A stretch of DNA of 64,000 nucleotides from Marsupella aquatica (lineage: Eukaryota > Marchantiophyta). The stretch is taken from the NCBI GenBank assembly GCA_973895155.1, contig OZ316891.1:1364001-1428000 (forward strand), given 5' to 3'. The notes under the pieces are model-generated. The model was not told the DNA's origin, searched no databases, and saw only the letters and a program-made list of their open reading frames with translations. Positions 27,248 through 38,893 of this stretch are shown here, piece after piece. Within the stretch, counting starts at the first letter, position 1. Each line of letters starts with the position of its first letter. A program made the position numbers and the translations under genes.

Positions 27248-27414
27248 GGCTGCGGCTTCCGGCAACGATGGCAGCACTGTAATTCCCGAGTGTGAAGCGA
27301 GCGCTCGCGGAGACTGAGGCGAGAGAAAGAGAGAGCAAACCGAGAGGCAACGCTAAGAGTGCACCAAAACTGCAGCGAGAAGTATCGCTACTGCTCCGCC
27401 GGCCTCTTCATGCT

Positions 27415-27476
27415 CTAGGGTTTCTTGTCGACCCTCTCTCGGGCCTGTCCGCCGGTCTCCCCACGGTCTAGGGTTT
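27415..27476 (-). promoter_or_regulatory. Two telo-box motifs upstream of RPL31
   Basis: On the gene strand AAACCCTAG occurs at 27415-27423 and 27468-27476. Telo-boxes (AAACCCTA) are an established element of plant translation-machinery promoters. Both lie within 230 bp of the RPL31 start codon, in the orientation seen for that gene class. The second falls inside a repeat copy shared with 28.8 and 29.7 kb. Confidence 0.7.
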
Positions 27477-27541
27477 CTTGCGGTCCGGGACCCCTGGATC
27501 CTTCTCTCCTCTCCAGAAATTTACGCCATTGGACCTGGACA

Positions 27542-27574
27542 CAAATACAATACAATACAACACAATACAATACA
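27542..27574. repeat. ATACA-type pentanucleotide microsatellite
   Basis: About six units of ATACA/ACACA in tandem, with small imperfections. Seen directly. Confidence 0.85.
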
Positions 27575-28062
27575 AGGTGTAGAATTACTTGCATAGCACA
27601 TTCTACGCTTCTGATACACAACGACATATAAACTCAATATTCATGCATGAATGAAGTATTAAACCAGTAATAGAAATGAAATGTTTGTAATTTCTTTCAT
27701 AGCACATTGTACCCCTATTTCATCCAAAGCTTACATGTAAAAATACATTTGACAATTGATTGAAAGCGGATCCCTGTCAACCTTAGGCCCAACTCGCATG
27801 TATGCAGACCTGAAGCATTTGGCCCTATGCACTTGCACAATTGTTGCGGAAAAGTTAGATCTTGTTTCTCCTATGTGTGATGATGTCTTTGCCCATGGAT
27901 TCCCACATATGCAGGACATTTTGTTTTATCAAACATGCAAATGACGGGACCTTGCCCTTGGTTTTGCAGGTTTATGGCATAAGCCCTTAGTGCCTGAAGT
28001 TGAGGTAGATCCATAGTATTCTCAATGAATCCTTCAATGCCATGTCTGAAGTAGAGGGCTGC

Positions 28063-28790
28063 TTACATGTGAGTTGGGCCTTTTTTAATGTTTTTAAGGG
28101 CAGCAGTGCGCCCGTTTATTCCAAAGGCCACCGCGGCGAAAACCAGCAGGGCACAAAAACAAACAACAAACCCAAAGGGCCAAAGCACACATGAACCACA
28201 CTGAAATGGGCAAATCCACCCAAAGGAAACCACTAACACCCCCAACAAAGAATTACATGCAAGAACAAGGGCCAACCACCCAACAGAAGTCAAGAGCTCT
28301 GAAACAAAGCACCTCCCAAAAGAGGAGTTGGCTGACCCCAAGCAACAGCAAGTCAGACTCCCTAGAAATGGGACAAAAGGGAGAGCATGGTCATCGCATC
28401 ATTCTCCTGGGCAATCATAGTAGTGAGATCACTGAGTGTACGACTCAACCGTCGAGCCTTTTGTACACTGGTAGTACATTGAAGCGTAGCATGAACAATT
28501 ACTGCAGCTCCATGGAGAATGAGATGCAATGGGAACCGAGCAGAGTTAGCTCGAAAAGTGCATTGGCAACTCTCCAACCAGATGCTACGAATCATCATGT
28601 GAATAAGAAGAAGGAAGCCAGGGTTGCGTCTTTGAGACCTAATCGCAATATCAAGCTTGCCAAAGAAAGAGCAGCCTGCAGCCTTGCCCAAACTAGTGCC
28701 CACTGATGTGTCCTCAAGTTGCATCCATAGTGGGCGAAGCTGACAACAATCATAGAACATATATGGACCAGCCTTATTCTTGTCCATGCT
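28063..28790 (-). mobile_element. Possible retroelement 3'-end remnant
   Basis: On the minus strand a frame of about 140 codons (28362-28787) contains IRSQRRNPGFLLLIHMMIRS and RRLSRTLSDLTTM. It runs into a stop and then a second, hydrophobic frame (28063-28341) rich in L, V, F and C. The layout resembles the C-terminal end and tail of plant non-LTR retroelements, but no reverse-transcriptase core (YADD-type motif) is present in the window. I cannot assign a family. Flanking repeats at 27.4, 28.8 and 29.7 kb support a repeat-derived origin. Confidence 0.3.
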
Positions 28791-29925
28791 GGGTTCTTGT
28801 CGTCCCTCCTTGTTGGTTTGACCTCTCTCGAGCCTGCCTGCCGCCCTCTTGATGGTTTATGTTTTCTTGTGGTTCTGGACCCCTGGATCATTGTCTTCCT
28901 CTCCAAAATCTTACCTAGTTCAAGCTGAAAGCTCAAATGGACGCAGAAGTTGACATGCTCAGATGGGGTGAAGTACAAATGACCATACTTGCCAAATCAT
29001 TTATGTCAATTAGCAATATTTCCAGTCCCCAACTCCTTCCCCAACTCCATCTGTGCTTTTTATTTTCCTTTCATCTGGTCATTGGAAAGTTTTGAGAAAC
29101 ACATTATCTTCAAATTTGTAGTGGCATAAAAACTTTTAGCCAAATCAGCTTGAGACAACAAAGTTATGGCTGAAAACTCTTTTGATGGAGTTTAGGATTC
29201 TACTATTGATGCACCTCAATTGTACAGAAATAATACTCAAAAAAGAACTCTTGACAAACTTAATGTACTGTCAGGTCATTGTGCACACCGCCACCATCAT
29301 CAACATCTGATTACCAAGCCACTCCCCCACTTCCCTCTCACTATCTGGCTCATCTCCAACTCATGGAAAATGACAATTTCAAATATATGTCCAGAATTAG
29401 TGAAATCACTGATATTACTTTAGCCTTTCAAAAGTATAGCACAATTTCCCTACATAGTTCTTTAGATTTCAGTTTTTACTTTGACAATAATGTAAACCTA
29501 TTAAATCAATCAATTATGGTTTATGTAAAAAAACATTAAGAATATTCCTATATATGCATCCTAAATCTTTCCCAAGTTTCAGAAAAGTACCTAAAATATT
29601 TCTTAGGGAACCTAATGGTTGCTGGGGTAACCCTATGATGACATGTAACATGAATTTGACCAATAATGGGAATTTTCAGTGAATTCTTCGTGTATTCTGT
29701 CCATGCAATGGTCTTGTTGTCCCACCTTGTGGCCTGACATCTCTCAGGCATGTCCACCGGCCTCTCGATGGTTCCATAATCAGGTTCCCTGCAAGCAATT
29801 GTGAATGCAATATTCCAGAACATCCACCAGAAAAAAGTATAGAAAATCAAAAGTAGAGGAGCTGTAAACAAAAAATGTAGCATGAGTGAAGCAAGGGTGT
29901 ACTTGTCAGAAAAAATTACATTCAA

Positions 29926-29949
29926 GGTCTAGAGGTTTCACTCTAGACC
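29926..29949. repeat. 9-6-9 palindrome, family copy 1
   Basis: GGTCTAGAG and CTCTAGACC are perfect 9-bp arms around the loop GTTTCA. The loop is the complement-strand form of the loop in the copy at 30376, so this copy is in inverted orientation. Confidence 0.85.
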
Positions 29950-30375
29950 ATAGGCTGCAGTTATATGAATCTCCAAGCACCAAAGGCAGCCAAGATCAAA
30001 CAAGCCCTAAGAAAGTACTTTTGGGATCAAGAAAAGCTCATGATTATTATGATTCATGTTGTCCATTTCCTTTACCCCAATTCATGGAAGGAACCCAAAC
30101 ATGCCCTTTATGTGATGCAAAATTTTAGACCTTGACTGTGAGGGCTTAACTCAAGTTGAGGTCCCAGGTGAAAAAAGGGGATTGGGGGCAAAATGAGTCT
30201 CTGAAAATGGCAACTGAAAACCTCATCCGGATTGGTGACTAGGCGAGTGACTAGGTAATGGGCTTGAATGTACTCATCCTTATTAATGTTCAAAGAACAA
30301 GCATTCAGGCTCTACAAGATAATTGCAATGATATGTTACTAAAAGTGTCAACTGAAGCCTACTCTTGAGAACCTA

Positions 30376-30399
30376 GGTCTAGAGTGAAGCCTCTAGACC
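30376..30399. repeat. 9-6-9 palindrome, family copy 2
   Basis: Perfect arms GGTCTAGAG / CTCTAGACC around the loop TGAAGC. Confidence 0.85.
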
Positions 30400-32055
30400 G
30401 GAACTCCGAATACTTACAAAATTGATAATGAGGTTCAATAAGATCAAAAATTTTAAATGAGGATGGACAAAATTGACATTGACTCTAAATAAAGATAAAA
30501 CTGAAATAAGGATTGACAAAAAACAAGGATGAGGCAAAAATTAACCAAAATAACATATAAATTTTATGATGCAAGATTTTTTTCATGTCTATGTAGGTTC
30601 AAGGAATGGGTCATGGGGCTAGTAGCTTTTCACATTGTAAAAGGAGCTCCCTGCACATGTGTGAATTGAACTACATACTCTTCAAGTTGAAAGCGCATCG
30701 GATAAGCCCCCTGTTCTGCTTGTTTGAGCATGACAAGATACACATATGGCACCCTCAATTGATTCTGAAGAGCATCCAAGCTACCATCTCACTAGGTCAA
30801 TGTCGCAAAACAGGAGTAGTGTTATGGAATATAATTTAATGTTTTATTTGTGTCAACTGATGTTCTGGTGAGGTACATCTGAACACCTTGCCAATATTCG
30901 TGTCTGTCCGGGCTTATCTTTCATGAACTTTCCGTTAAAAACAACAACTTTCCCGTGTGCTTGTCATGTGATCCACGCTTAACACGGCTCGATGCTCTGC
31001 ATCGGGAGGATCGAGACCGTAGATTATAACGGCAGGAAAGTGATCGCCGGCGTTTCAATGTCGGAGATAAATCCCGGTGCCACATCGCCCCTCTGCCGTC
31101 TCCGCCCTCTCTGTCCTCATTGGCTCGGTGGGGCCAGGCGGGGCCAGGTGGGAGACGAGGGCCGGGCAAGGTCCGACACGACAGAGCCCTAAAGTCTTTC
31201 GTTCTCGTCCTCTGCATTCGTCAGGTTTTGTCTCCACGAGAAGATTGGAGAAGAGGAGCATTTGCAGGTTTTCTCCTCTGCGTCACGCGAAGAAATTTTC
31301 ACTCGATTTTCGTTCTGAAAGATGATGATGTGTGCAGCTCCTGCTCCTGCTGCTGGTGCGGGATGGGATTGATCGAGCAGCACGGAAAGAGCGCGCGTCC
31401 GGAAAGCTAAATGTCTCTCGGAATCCGCCGAAGCTCGCGGTGGTGAAAGTTTGACGCAGTGGGTTGCGAAGAGGAAGGTGCGGGCTAAGGAGAAGAGTCG
31501 TCGACGATGGATTTAATTGTTGCTGAATTTCGGCCGCTGCTTGGAGCTATCGGGGAGCTACGTTCTTGGGACGATACTGGGTACTGCTACTCAGTCAGGA
31601 GGAGGTGATCGGGAGCCGAGGAGCGGGGAGGCAATTCAATTGACTCTATTTGTTTGGCCAGCGAGTGAGGTCTTGGGAGGAGGTTTTGTGATGATCGGGT
31701 GAAGAAGGAGAACGAGAAGAGGAAGCAGGGGAGGATGGACGGACGGCCGGCTTGTTTGGAGTGTAGTTGTGGAATTTTACTGCTTCGTCGCGCTACTGTA
31801 GGTTGACGATTGAGGAGGAAGCAGTGAACTAGTACTATTTGATTCGGCAGGTACCGATGATTGGACCGAGAATTGAGTGGAGGAGGTGGAGGACGCGGAG
31901 GAGAGAAGAGAGTTCAGACGACGAATTGCTGTGAGACATGGTGAAGGTAGACTTGTAGTATTACTTAGGGTGGTATTGGTTTTGAGGACTCGGTATCAAG
32001 GAACGGAAACAGTAACAGAGGAACACACATATAGAGTGTTCCAGGGAGGGAGGGA

Positions 32056-33018
32056 ATGATTGCAGCGACCAGCAAGAGCCGCGGTTGGAGTAGTACTAGT
32101 AGTAGCAGTAGAGCGGGGAGGAGGATGCAGCAGCAAGAGGAGTTGGAGGATGATAATCTATCATGGCCCGAGGAGGTGTTGAAAGCCGTCTTCCCTCTGT
32201 TGGCAGGGCAGGATTTGGGAGCATGCGTGTGCGTTTGTAAGCAGTGGAGGGATGTCGCCAGCGATGATTACCTCTGGAAGCAGCTTTGTGCCAGAAGATG
32301 GCCGTCTGTCCTCTGCACCAGCAGCACCAGCACCAGCAGCAGTAATTGGAGTGGTAGCAGTGGGGGTTCAACAGGGCCACAGCAGCAGCAGCAGCAGAAG
32401 AAGGGGCCGATGATGGCAGCAGGGGGAGCCTCACGGCCCTACTTCAGCTTGTTTTCCAGTTTCTGCAAACCGGCACGGAAGCAGAGGATGCCGTTACCGA
32501 AGTTGAGGTTTGAGGATTTGGATTTTTACGTGGACATCTGGTGTGACTCGCAGCCCTTGTATTCCACCGTGGTGCATGGGCCGTTGGTGCTGTCCAGAAT
32601 TCTGAACCCTCCCAAAGGAATAAGCCAGACGTTGCAGGATCATCTCATGAACGAGAGCTACAAGCTCACGGTGCCGGTGTCGCCGAGCTTTTCCGTGAAA
32701 TTGGCGGAACCGCCCAAGGTGTCGATGCTGGTGCGGCGCCGGGACGACCAGCGGGTGGCATGCATCATGGATATGTCAAGTTTCGACTATTTGGACGGTC
32801 ATGGGAATCTTGCTCACGCTTTCGAGTATCTTCAAATATCCCCGCTCTATCCCTTTGTGTCACCTATCAGAGCTTGGGTGGCTCTGCTTCTGCTGGACTC
32901 CGAGGAGAAGGAGGGACAGGAGGTTTTTGGAATTGAGCTGGATTTCGTCGATGCTGCCAACAGTGAGAGGGAGGTGCTCTGCTTGCTGGAAATCTTGGAT
33001 TGGAAGTCCATCTCGTAA
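32056..33018 (+). CDS. F-box protein, single exon, 320 aa
   Basis: This is probably a substrate adaptor of an SCF (SKP1-cullin-F-box) ubiquitin ligase. The F-box spans about residues 36-84 and begins LSWPEEVLKAVFPLL, followed by ACVCVCKQWRDVASDDYLWK and LCARRWPS, the classic spacing with the conserved W near its end. A low-complexity Ser/Thr/Gln linker (about 88-115, encoded by CAG/AGC runs) precedes a second domain from about residue 149. No kelch, LRR or WD repeats are visible; it resembles plant F-box proteins with an unassigned C-terminal domain. The frame is intronless from the ATG. An in-frame ATG also occurs at codon 24, still upstream of the F-box. The stop codon (33016-33018) falls inside the first unit of a degenerate repeat that continues downstream. 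The substrate is unknown. Confidence 0.88.
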   Translation: MIAATSKSRGWSSTSSSSRAGRRMQQQEELEDDNLSWPEEVLKAVFPLLAGQDLGACVCVCKQWRDVASDDYLWKQLCARRWPSVLCTSSTSTSSSNWSGSSGGSTGPQQQQQQKKGPMMAAGGASRPYFSLFSSFCKPARKQRMPLPKLRFEDLDFYVDIWCDSQPLYSTVVHGPLVLSRILNPPKGISQTLQDHLMNESYKLTVPVSPSFSVKLAEPPKVSMLVRRRDDQRVACIMDMSSFDYLDGHGNLAHAFEYLQISPLYPFVSPIRAWVALLLLDSEEKEGQEVFGIELDFVDAANSEREVLCLLEILDWKSIS

Positions 33019-33400
33019 TCGAGCTCAAAATCTCTAAATGGAGTGCTGGCCTTGAAGAGGAAGCCCATGTTTCTGGATGGAGAAGTCCTCTTGATTGGGA
33101 TGCCCCTCCCGTGATGGAACTTAGAATGCCCGTTTGAGTTCCTCTTTGGGGCTTCTTATCTTTGGATGAATCCAAAATACCTGGATAAGTTCCTTTTCGA
33201 AGACGAAGTCTGTCTTATAATCGAGATTGAGGTCCTTCTGAAGAGGAGTCCCATCTTGGCATGGAGCTTGGAATCTCTGGATTATGTCCTCTTAAGAGGA
33301 AATCCTTCTCGTAATTGAGCGTAGGATTTCTGGACGAATGCTCTTCAAAATGAAGGTCAACAGGGAATTGAACTCGGAATCTCTGGGTGAGGAAGATCAA
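32999..33400 (+). repeat. Degenerate tandem repeat across the F-box gene 3' end
   Basis: Elements such as TCGTAATCGAGC, AATCTCTGGAT and TCCTCTTAAGAGGAA recur imperfectly at about 33010, 33070, 33215, 33270, 33305 and 33380. The final coding residues and the stop codon of the F-box gene lie in the first unit. Confidence 0.55.
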
Positions 33401-33814
33401 ACGGCAAGGACATGCATGTGGCACGGAAGCACGTTCTATGCAGTGACCATGCCGGGTTGGTCCCCTTGTTCACGCGAGCTCAGACGGGGATATTGAAGAC
33501 GACGGTTTACATCCAACGGGAGCGATAATCAAAGTACGCAGAGATATTGCAGCTCTCGTCTCCCTTTCGGATCAGTTTGCCATGTACAGAAAATTGTTCG
33601 TTTTGTACGTAATGTTAAAATCGGTTTTAAGACATAAAAGTTCAAATGGTTGTGAATGGAGAATGTTATTTGCAATGGAAGACATGAATGTGAGCAGTGA
33701 CTGGAGAGGTGTTTGAGATGTATAGGGTTTTGCTTCTCGATCACAAGCTTGTCTAATGTTCTTGCCAGCTTTCGTTCTTGCTCTGAATTGGCCTTCGTGG
33801 GGTTGATTTTTTGA

Positions 33815-34312
33815 GTAATCCATGAGTTGGATGAGTTTTGTCATCCTTTTGTGTTACCAGGCTGGTTGAGGTTAAATTACTTGTTAAAAAAGTACCGAGC
33901 GTTCAGCGGTAACTTCATGCCAATTCATCACTTGCCTGACTTCCGCTGTCGCAATCCTATTGTCTATGCAGGAAAGAGAACTAATTCGTTAAGAGCTCAG
34001 AAACATCTTTCAAACCAAGTGTTTGAGGTTTTTCCAGCTTTCAACTTCACTTAGCTTGTGTTGGTAATCCATGAGTTGGATGAGTTTTGTCATCCTTTTG
34101 TGTTACCAGGCTGGTTGAGGTTAAATTACTTGTTAAAAAAGTACCGAGCGTTCTGCGGTAACTTCATGCCAATTCATCACTTGCCTGACTTCCGCTGTCG
34201 CAATCCTATTGTCTATGCAGGAAAGAGAACTAATTCGTTAAGAGCTCAGAAACATCTTTGAAACTACGTGTTTGAGGTTTTTCCAGCTTTCAACTTCACT
34301 TAGCTTGTGTTG
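33815..34312 (+). repeat. 249-bp tandem duplication (two copies)
   Basis: Positions 33815-34063 and 34064-34312 are nearly identical. The few differences seen include CAGCGG against CTGCGG, and AACCAAGTG against AACTACGTG. The unit length is a multiple of three, so matching open frames of about 70 codons appear in both copies. Its start GTAATC recurs once more at 34313, marking the junction. Low divergence implies a recent origin. Confidence 0.95.
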
Positions 34313-34318
34313 GTAATC

Positions 34319-35583
34319 GTGCGGGCATGGTCCACACACGGAAACAACTATAGAGCTTCGTTAATGCCAGAGGAGTCCTCGGTATAGAATTGGATCACGG
34401 TTTTGGAGCGCTTGAGTGACCGCGGGACGAGCGTGAGGATTAGAAGTAAAGGAATATATCACCTTTAAGAATCTTTCAAAGAGAGTTGAATGAAGCTTTT
34501 CCGAAACATAAGCATCTAGAGCACACTAAATGCACGGCCAGGGGACTGGTTCCACCAAGTAGTCAGCTAGTCTGAGTGGTAATTTCTTACACAACTGCTT
34601 AAAATGTCATCCTGAGTAGTGTCTTGACCAGCTAGGTGTCCCTTGCTTGCAAAGTGGGTCTTAAGTGGATTTACTCCACTTTTGTCTGGTGTTAACCCTA
34701 CAAGGCTTTTGAGTCTCTACAATGGAGCTGCAACACTTTTGTTCTGCAAACTAGCCAGCACGAGAGGATGATCAGACGAAAGAAATCCCAACACCAAGAA
34801 ATACAGCGGTCGTCTATTGTTATTGTTGGTTTATACCTACATGCTTCGAATGAGCAGAGCTACCAATCGGATTCCCTTTCAAAAGTGAGAACCACCATCA
34901 TTGAATGTAAATGTGATTACTAACAGAGACCTGCAACTACTGTAGTATTCTCAGTGTGGAAGGAGATGGATTGATAGTCACAAATGTGAGAAAGTCGAGG
35001 GCTCAGTAAGAGTAGAATTCCCACTCCACTGCCAACGATATTGTCGACAGCTCAAGAGTTGAAGCTCAAGTGGACTGCTCCCAGCTTGTTCATTGGAAGC
35101 ATCGTGGTGTACTACAATAGGAAAGCGTTCTGCAGGCAACAGGAGAAGACGGCAGCCGGAGCAATATCTAATCAAATGCCTTCACAACACTTTAGCCAGT
35201 TGCCAGTTTCTTGAGGAAGAGGACTACGAGGTTAATGATATAGTTATTCCTTCTAGCACGCTTTCAGAAAGTTTGGCAGGCCTCACATTGTGAATGAGGG
35301 AGGGCATCATTTCTCACTGCCTCCCCCCACAAGGTCTTGAGCTCTAGGGGCCATGGGTATATTCAAGTTGAATGTATTTTACTCCCATTTGAGCGAACAT
35401 CTACAAACCATACTCCATTACTGCCACATTACCTTTAGCGCCCTCATTTTCCACCAAAATATTGTGGAAGTTCAATTGTGATGAGTGTAGGGATCGTTCA
35501 CTGCCAAAGAGCACGAGGGCAGGAGACCCAACCAAGGGAGGAAAACAAACGAAAAACACCTGAAAACGAAGTATTTGGCGACG
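34319..35583. other. Intergenic, no gene seen
   Basis: The region is AT-rich, with no open frame of convincing length or recognisable similarity, and leads up to the tRNA terminator. Part may be leader or tail of unannotated transcripts. Confidence 0.5.
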
Positions 35584-35589
35584 AAAAAA
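35584..35589 (-). terminator. RNA polymerase III terminator of tRNA-Leu
   Basis: A run of six T on the gene strand begins two bases past the tRNA 3' end, as expected for Pol III termination. Confidence 0.8.
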
Positions 35590-35590
35590 T

Positions 35591-35671
35591 TGTCAACAGT
35601 GGGATTCGAACCCACGCCCTTTCGGACCAGTACCTGAAACTGGCGCCTTAGACCAACTCGGCCATATTGAC
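35591..35671 (-). tRNA. tRNA-Leu, anticodon CAG
   Basis: This is an 81-nt class II tRNA read on the minus strand, from G at 35671 to the discriminator A at 35591. The acceptor stem is GTCAATA/TGTTGAC with one T-G pair. It has a D arm GCC/GGC, an anticodon stem CCAGT/ACTGG around the loop TTCAGGT, and hence anticodon CAG. The long variable arm and a perfect T arm GTGGG-TTCGAAT-CCCAC are typical of tRNA-Leu. No intron is present. The internal A and B boxes are intact, and a T6 Pol III terminator follows, so it looks functional. Confidence 0.96.
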
Positions 35672-38600
35672 TGTATGTCAATGCAATTGACACGTAAAAT
35701 TACATATAGATTAGATTTTCTTAAAACTCTGGATAATGTACATGACCTGGGAAACTTCTTTCTGTTTGTATTTGTTAATATGCTGAACCCTGCGGTTCAG
35801 TTCCATCGACTCCAAGAATATTGTATCAGCGTGATGTATTCCCTAGATGCTTATGGTAGATTCTGTTTGTCACGGGAAAAGTTGCATATTCTGGTCACGT
35901 ATTCTGGTCATACTGGGCCTGTCGTCGTTCAGGACTCTTATCGATCTCTCAGGTAGCAAAGATTGATTATAAGATTTCAATTGAGAATCAACTGAGGCTA
36001 ATTTGCACAGTTTGTCAGCCCAGGTTAGTAACTTTGTGCAAGTCCGGGGTGTTTTATTCGGCATAATCAGTGTCGTTGATGACAGGGGGCAATCGTCGTC
36101 CCCTGTTTAAGCTGTACTTCACAAATTGTCTGTTCAGTCTGTGATGGTTACATATGCCATTACTTCTCTATAATCATACTCTAACTCTTTTGTCATCCTG
36201 TGAATGAGACCAGATTTACAGTTTACAGAAGGCATCGTATTTTTCAGGTTGGTCTGAACTAAGGTCAGCAAATGGTAGTTCACGTGCTTACGAAATACTG
36301 GACATGGAGGAAATTGTGTTTCATTGAACATTTGGCGAGAATGTTGAACAAGCAGGCAATCCAATCGGACCCTAAACTCCAGGCTAACTGACATTTGACG
36401 CTCAAATGTAAGTTTCTTTGGTTTCATTTTGGATTTGTCCTGATCGAGCTGTCAGTCCAACCACAAAGCCTACTTGGAAAGCCAGGCAGAGGAATCGATC
36501 GGCTGCATAACTAGAAGTTTGATCAGATACGAAATCGAATTTGAGTATCACGAAGAAAAAACCAAGAAACTCGAACAATCAATTTTGAGATTAAGTGGTG
36601 CAAATTTCAAGATTCTTCGAATACATATGATTTAAGTCTACCGTCATCTTCATTGTACCGGATAGCACTTGAGAGAATAGAATTCGACAGTTATTGAGCA
36701 GAGTCCAGTGTCACTACGGATAAAACTTGAGAGTGAGATGCGACCCTATGACCTATCCAAGGTCGGATAACAAGAAACATTGGACAAGAAGCCCCAGCCC
36801 TGAGGAGTCCTGATTGTCTTATTACGGTGCAAGCTGCAACAGATTGATGCACAGATTGTCCAATTACTATCCAAGTTGGGGCAACACTGTTGGAAAGATC
36901 AAATGGACAAAATATGAATTACATACAGAATTCTCCAAAACAAGTAGAATTGAGCAGCTACATGCGAGGAAATGGCTGGAAAAATGTTGAACATTTTTGT
37001 TAACGAGGATAGATTATCCTTGAACGAGGCCGATCTTAGCACAGGTCAGCAGGAATAAAAATGAAATCCCTCGAAGAGTGTAGTGCCGGCACAATCATCT
37101 TGATCTGCACAGCACGACTTTAGATTGAGCTACCAGAAAGAATTAGTTGATCGCTTGCTTCTTTGGTAAATCCTTAAGGCTGGACCAATTGAAGTGATTT
37201 ACAGCGATCCTTCACTGAATATTTCTTTACAGAAACAAATCTGATGTACCTATTTGCTGGAGATCGTCTAGCAATTAGACTCAGTCTCCCAAGGACATTT
37301 CTGACCCTATTTCTGATAAGTCGAATTGGCGAGTCAGAAATGTAAACCACCACATTCTGATGGTGCTCACACATAGGAGGGTACAATGTGTTTAACATAT
37401 TCTAGTTGGCACTGGCAATTCTGCCCAAACTGGATACTTTCTTGAAATGGTAACAATGTTCCTAATTGCTAGAAAATCTCCCGCAGACAACTCCATCAGA
37501 ATCAGACTAGATGTGTTGGATCCTCCTTCTCGAACAAATTTTCTATCAGGTGTCTGACCACGAAGAATGGAATTGTGCTGGAGGTGAGTTTGCCAACGAC
37601 AAAATATTCAAATTATATACCATCGGTTTGGATACAAGAGTCCCAAGGAAATAAGAAATGATTCACAGGTGAAATATAGTAGTTATAAACACTCAGGAAA
37701 TACCCTCGCTGAAACGAAGCCCGGTGATTCTTGGCGTAGTTACTGTTACCTATTTATTCTTTTTAATGCCGCATTCCCAAATTCCGGCGCAACCAAAAAC
37801 TTGTGATAAGTTGAGTGCAACATATCAGCCGTCTGAGGCTGTCCTGAAAGAACAGAATAACATAAGTTGATGGGAACTGAGGTGTAGAATTTGCTCGAGA
37901 GTGTGTTGGCAGCAAATCTGGAAATATTCGCGCCATTCAATGGAGATAAAGAATCTCTCCCGAAGAGAACTATCTAAAATTGGGAAACAGAACTACCTCC
38001 AAGTCTACAGGGTGCCGGAATACGACTGTAGGCCACAGTCGACTGGCTTCGAGACGTGGACTCTGTCAGCTTGCAACCTACAAATCGCTGGTTATTAACA
38101 AGACAACGGGATGTTGAATTCTAAAGTCCCGGTCGAGATGCTTTTCTTCACCCAGATAGAAGATTTGGAGCATATCAAGCTCGTAAACTGCACTGGGCTC
38201 ACGCACTGAATTCAATCTAAAATTACTGTCTCATGCGGTGCAAGTCTAATAGTCCACATTCTCTGGCTTCTTTTGAGCGTATCCAAGAGCCAGAAAATGG
38301 GAAGTCGTAGCAATCTCGCCCTGCTCTGTCGTCCGCTCTCACAGAAGAGCGCTGAAATTTGCTTCTCCAATTTGAAAAAACAATCATGGCAGAGAACAGG
38401 TGACATTGGCCAGTCCAAATCAATACATGGCTGTTACATTCGTCAGAGTGGAAACCAGACAACTACGAGGATTGGAAAAAGGCAACAAGCCCAAGACGAA
38501 GACTGGCAAAATGACAAGTCTTACGAGATCTCCATCCCAACTTTTGTTCTCCAAACCTTTGAAGCTCGGATGGGATCACAAAATGCTCTTTGTATGAAAG

Positions 38601-38893
38601 TTAATCTTTTAACTCTAAATCTATATTATACTATCATGCTGTTTAAATGCATGTTTTGTAGATGGTAAGCTTAAAAACTCCTATTCTAACAAAACTTTTG
38701 GGATGGAGAATCAGAACTTTGAGCTCCAAAGACCAGAGCTGCATTATATGTCGAGCCCAACCCGGAGACACGATCCCATAGGCAGGAGACCCAAAGACCA
38801 GAGATGCAGTCCTACATGAAATGCAATTAATTGGTGTTACTTCAAGCCTGTGTGTCGAGAATGTTTTCCCAATTGTGACCTTCGGGAGAACCC
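35672..38893. other. Intergenic, no gene supported
   Basis: Short frames occur on both strands (the longest is about 131 codons at 38273-38668), but none shows family similarity or plausible splice structure. The stretch holds only minor short repeats, such as CAAAGACCAGAG twice near 38730-38805. Confidence 0.5.

Larger units (their letters stand above)
27424..29800 (+). repeat. Three diverged copies of a roughly 100-bp repeat
   Basis: Copies lie at about 27424-27523, 28797-28916 and 29710-29800, all in the same orientation. Shared landmarks are an initial CTTGT-GTC-type start, CCTCTCTCGRGCCTG, and in the first two GGACCCCTGGATC followed by CCTCTCC and a TTAC end. The third copy is the most diverged. 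The first copy abuts the RPL31 upstream region. The family origin is unknown. Confidence 0.6.
28980..32055. other. Repeat-derived intergenic DNA and probable F-box gene leader
   Basis: 28980-30900 is AT-rich and gene-free, and carries two members of the 9-6-9 palindrome family. From about 30950 the composition turns GC-richer, with CpG and a CCAAT-type site, consistent with the promoter and a long leader of the F-box gene. Several ATGs precede 32056. The leader therefore either contains upstream ORFs or is shortened by an intron; I could not decide which. Confidence 0.5.

Noticed and set aside
32096-32434. Antisense frame opposite the F-box gene
   Set aside because: Cys/Trp/Ala-rich shadow of the CAG/AGC-rich F-box coding sequence.
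33827-34261. Two near-identical small proteins of about 70 residues
   Set aside because: Produced by the 249-bp DNA duplication; no ATG context, domain or similarity supports coding.
38273-38668. 131-codon + frame near the orphan gene
   Set aside because: Translation looks random, with no similarity and no plausible promoter; opposite strand to the orphan frame.
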